DNA from: Lachnospiraceae bacterium
GTDB lineage: Bacteria; Bacillota; Clostridia; Lachnospirales; Lachnospiraceae
Direction: 5' to 3'
Assembly: GCA_021628825.1 (NCBI GenBank)
Contig: JAJXRY010000002.1
Coordinates: 620,001-684,000, forward strand
DNA: 64,000 bases
Part shown: positions 63,166 to 64,000 of the stretch, piece by piece
Layout of the letters: each line of letters starts with the position of its first letter
How positions within the stretch are numbered: the stretch's first letter is position 1
Notes under the pieces: model-generated
Databases searched by the model: none
Seen by the model: the letters and a program-made list of their open reading frames with translations, nothing else
What the model was told of the DNA's origin: nothing
Made by a program: the position numbers and the translations under genes

Positions 63166-64000
63166 GTGAATATTTTATTTTGTAGTGTGGGAAGACGATG
63201 TGAATTATTAAAAGATTTTCGAACGACAATGGGAGAAAAGATAAAAATAGTTGTTACGGATAACAGTCCTGTGGCGCCGGCAATGGCATTTGCAGATAAA
63301 GCATATCTTGTGCCGTTAATTACGGATCCTTCTTATATTTCAATTATTCTGGACATTTGTAAGAAAGAGGATATTCAGGCAGTAACAACACTGATTGATC
63401 CGGAAATTATGCTTCTTGCAAAACACAGAGCAGAGTTTGAAGCAATCGGAGTACTTGTTCTGGCTCCTTACGAAGAAACTGCAAAGCTGTGTTTTAATAA
63501 ATACGAGATGTATCGCTTTCTGGTGGAAAAGAATATTCCTACGATCAAAACGTATGGTACCTGTGAGGAATTTATGCAGGCATATGAAGCAGGAGAGATT
63601 TCTTTCCCTGTTTTTGTGAAGCCCAGAACCGGAAGTGGAAGTGTGGGGGCAAGAAAAATTGATACACCGGAGCTGCTGAAGCAGGTGACGGAGCAGGATG
63701 AAAGTCTGATTATTCAGGAACTGATGACCGGGAAAGATCTCGACGCAGATGTATATGTAGATACGATCAGCCACAAGCCTGTTGCAGTTTTTCTCAAAAA
63801 GAAAAACTCTCTACAACAATTGGCGGCGCCAATAAAAACCATATCCTTTAAGGATCAAAAGTTATTTGATTTTTGTGCAGAAGGTGATGGCAGTTTTTGC
63901 AATTTAACGGACCTCTGGATATGGATTTCTTTTACCAGAACGGGCAGTATTATTTATCAGAAATCAATCCGCGTTTTGGAGGTGCTTATCTGCATGCGTA
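63166..64000 (+). CDS. ATP-grasp ligase, cut by the window end
   Basis: GTG 63166 follows AGAAAGGG; the protein begins MNILFCSVGRRCELLKDF. It has the Rossmann pre-domain, ATP-binding FPVFVKPRTGSGSVGARKID and the metal site YYLSEINPRFGGAYLHAY. Frame changes near 63797-63810 and 63895-63905 break the distal part. The C-terminus lies outside. It is homologous to the ligase at 40960. Next to PglC and PglE-like genes it may modify the amino sugar with a carboxylate, before or instead of acetylation. Confidence 0.8.
   Translation, partial: MNILFCSVGRRCELLKDFRTTMGEKIKIVVTDNSPVAPAMAFADKAYLVPLITDPSYISIILDICKKEDIQAVTTLIDPEIMLLAKHRAEFEAIGVLVLAPYEETAKLCFNKYEMYRFLVEKNIPTIKTYGTCEEFMQAYEAGEISFPVFVKPRTGSGSVGARKIDTPELLKQVTEQDESLIIQELMTGKDLDADVYVDTISHKPVAVFLKKKNSLQQLAAPIKTISFKDQKLFDFCAEGDGSFCNLTDLWIWISFTRTGSIIYQKSIRVLEVLICMR

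Noticed and set aside
213..63900. Phase variation by homopolymer slippage as the cause of the frame breaks
   Set aside because: Breaks are spread evenly over essential housekeeping genes and not concentrated in surface-glycan genes, so sequencing or assembly error is the simpler explanation.
1..64000. tRNA, rRNA, CRISPR arrays, riboswitches and complete insertion sequences
   Set aside because: None was recognised by reading both strands. Weak hairpins in gaps did not match a known RNA class.

Overview
The window looks like a chromosomal segment from a Gram-positive, spore-forming anaerobe of the Clostridia, most likely a Lachnospiraceae relative of Roseburia, Agathobacter or Blautia. The basis is gene content: a glgC-glgD pair, spoVG, a Spo0A output-domain protein, a DUF6110 protein beside a P-type ATPase, DUF6044 and DUF6020 membrane proteins, strong GGAGG ribosome sites and moderate GC. 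No rRNA, tRNA, CRISPR array or complete insertion sequence was recognised. This is an assignment by reading, not by database search.

A property of the whole window matters for every entry. About two thirds of the genes, including essential ones (ddl, murF, murC, dnaI-like, mfd, glgC, glgD), are broken by one- or two-base frame breaks. Nearly all sit in homopolymers, most often as runs of A or T that are one or two bases too long; a few are one base short. Removing those bases restores continuous, family-like proteins. I therefore treat these genes as intact loci in a sequence with homopolymer errors and give the repaired span. Only the rhuM-like and abiEii remnants look truly damaged.

Layout. 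1-6.1 kb: ddl-murF (peptidoglycan precursors), then an HscC-type Hsp70 with a membrane-anchored J-domain partner. 6.1-11.4 kb: plsC, a polyprenyl-phosphate type GT2, and a striking fusion of a GT-C-like DUF6044 membrane protein with an M3 metallopeptidase. 11.4-15.3 kb: a nitrilase-family hydrolase and an AT-rich defence islet (YhcG/DUF1016 nuclease, rhuM-like remnant, AbiEi antitoxin with a deleted AbiEii toxin). 15.3-20.2 kb (minus strand): prs, a DnaI/DnaC-like helicase loader, a DnaD-like protein and murC, with six DnaA-box-like 9-mers between dnaD and murC. 20.6-34.6 kb: glgC-glgD, spoVG, DUF6110 and P-type ATPase, pth-mfd, Na/Pi cotransporter with a PhoB/PhoR-like two-component system, and a free-standing Spo0A output domain. 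prs, spoVG, pth and mfd are also neighbours near the Bacillus origin, so this may be an origin-proximal block.

34.7-64 kb is one large surface-glycan locus. It holds pseudaminic-acid genes (pseC, pseG, pseI, pseF, a possible pseH), a GT52 sialyltransferase-like enzyme, an ABC flippase, O-acyltransferases, GT2 and GT-C-like membrane proteins, a wecE-type transaminase, an O-antigen-ligase-like protein, and a bacillosamine-type initiation set (WbpM/PglF-like dehydratase, PglE-like transaminase, PglC-like phosphoglycosyltransferase). It also holds a fold-III PLP decarboxylase beside an ATP-grasp ligase, and a second ATP-grasp ligase running off the window end. Together these suggest a lipid-linked glycan that starts with a di-N-acetyl sugar, carries pseudaminic acid and may bear amide-linked amino-acid or amine decorations.
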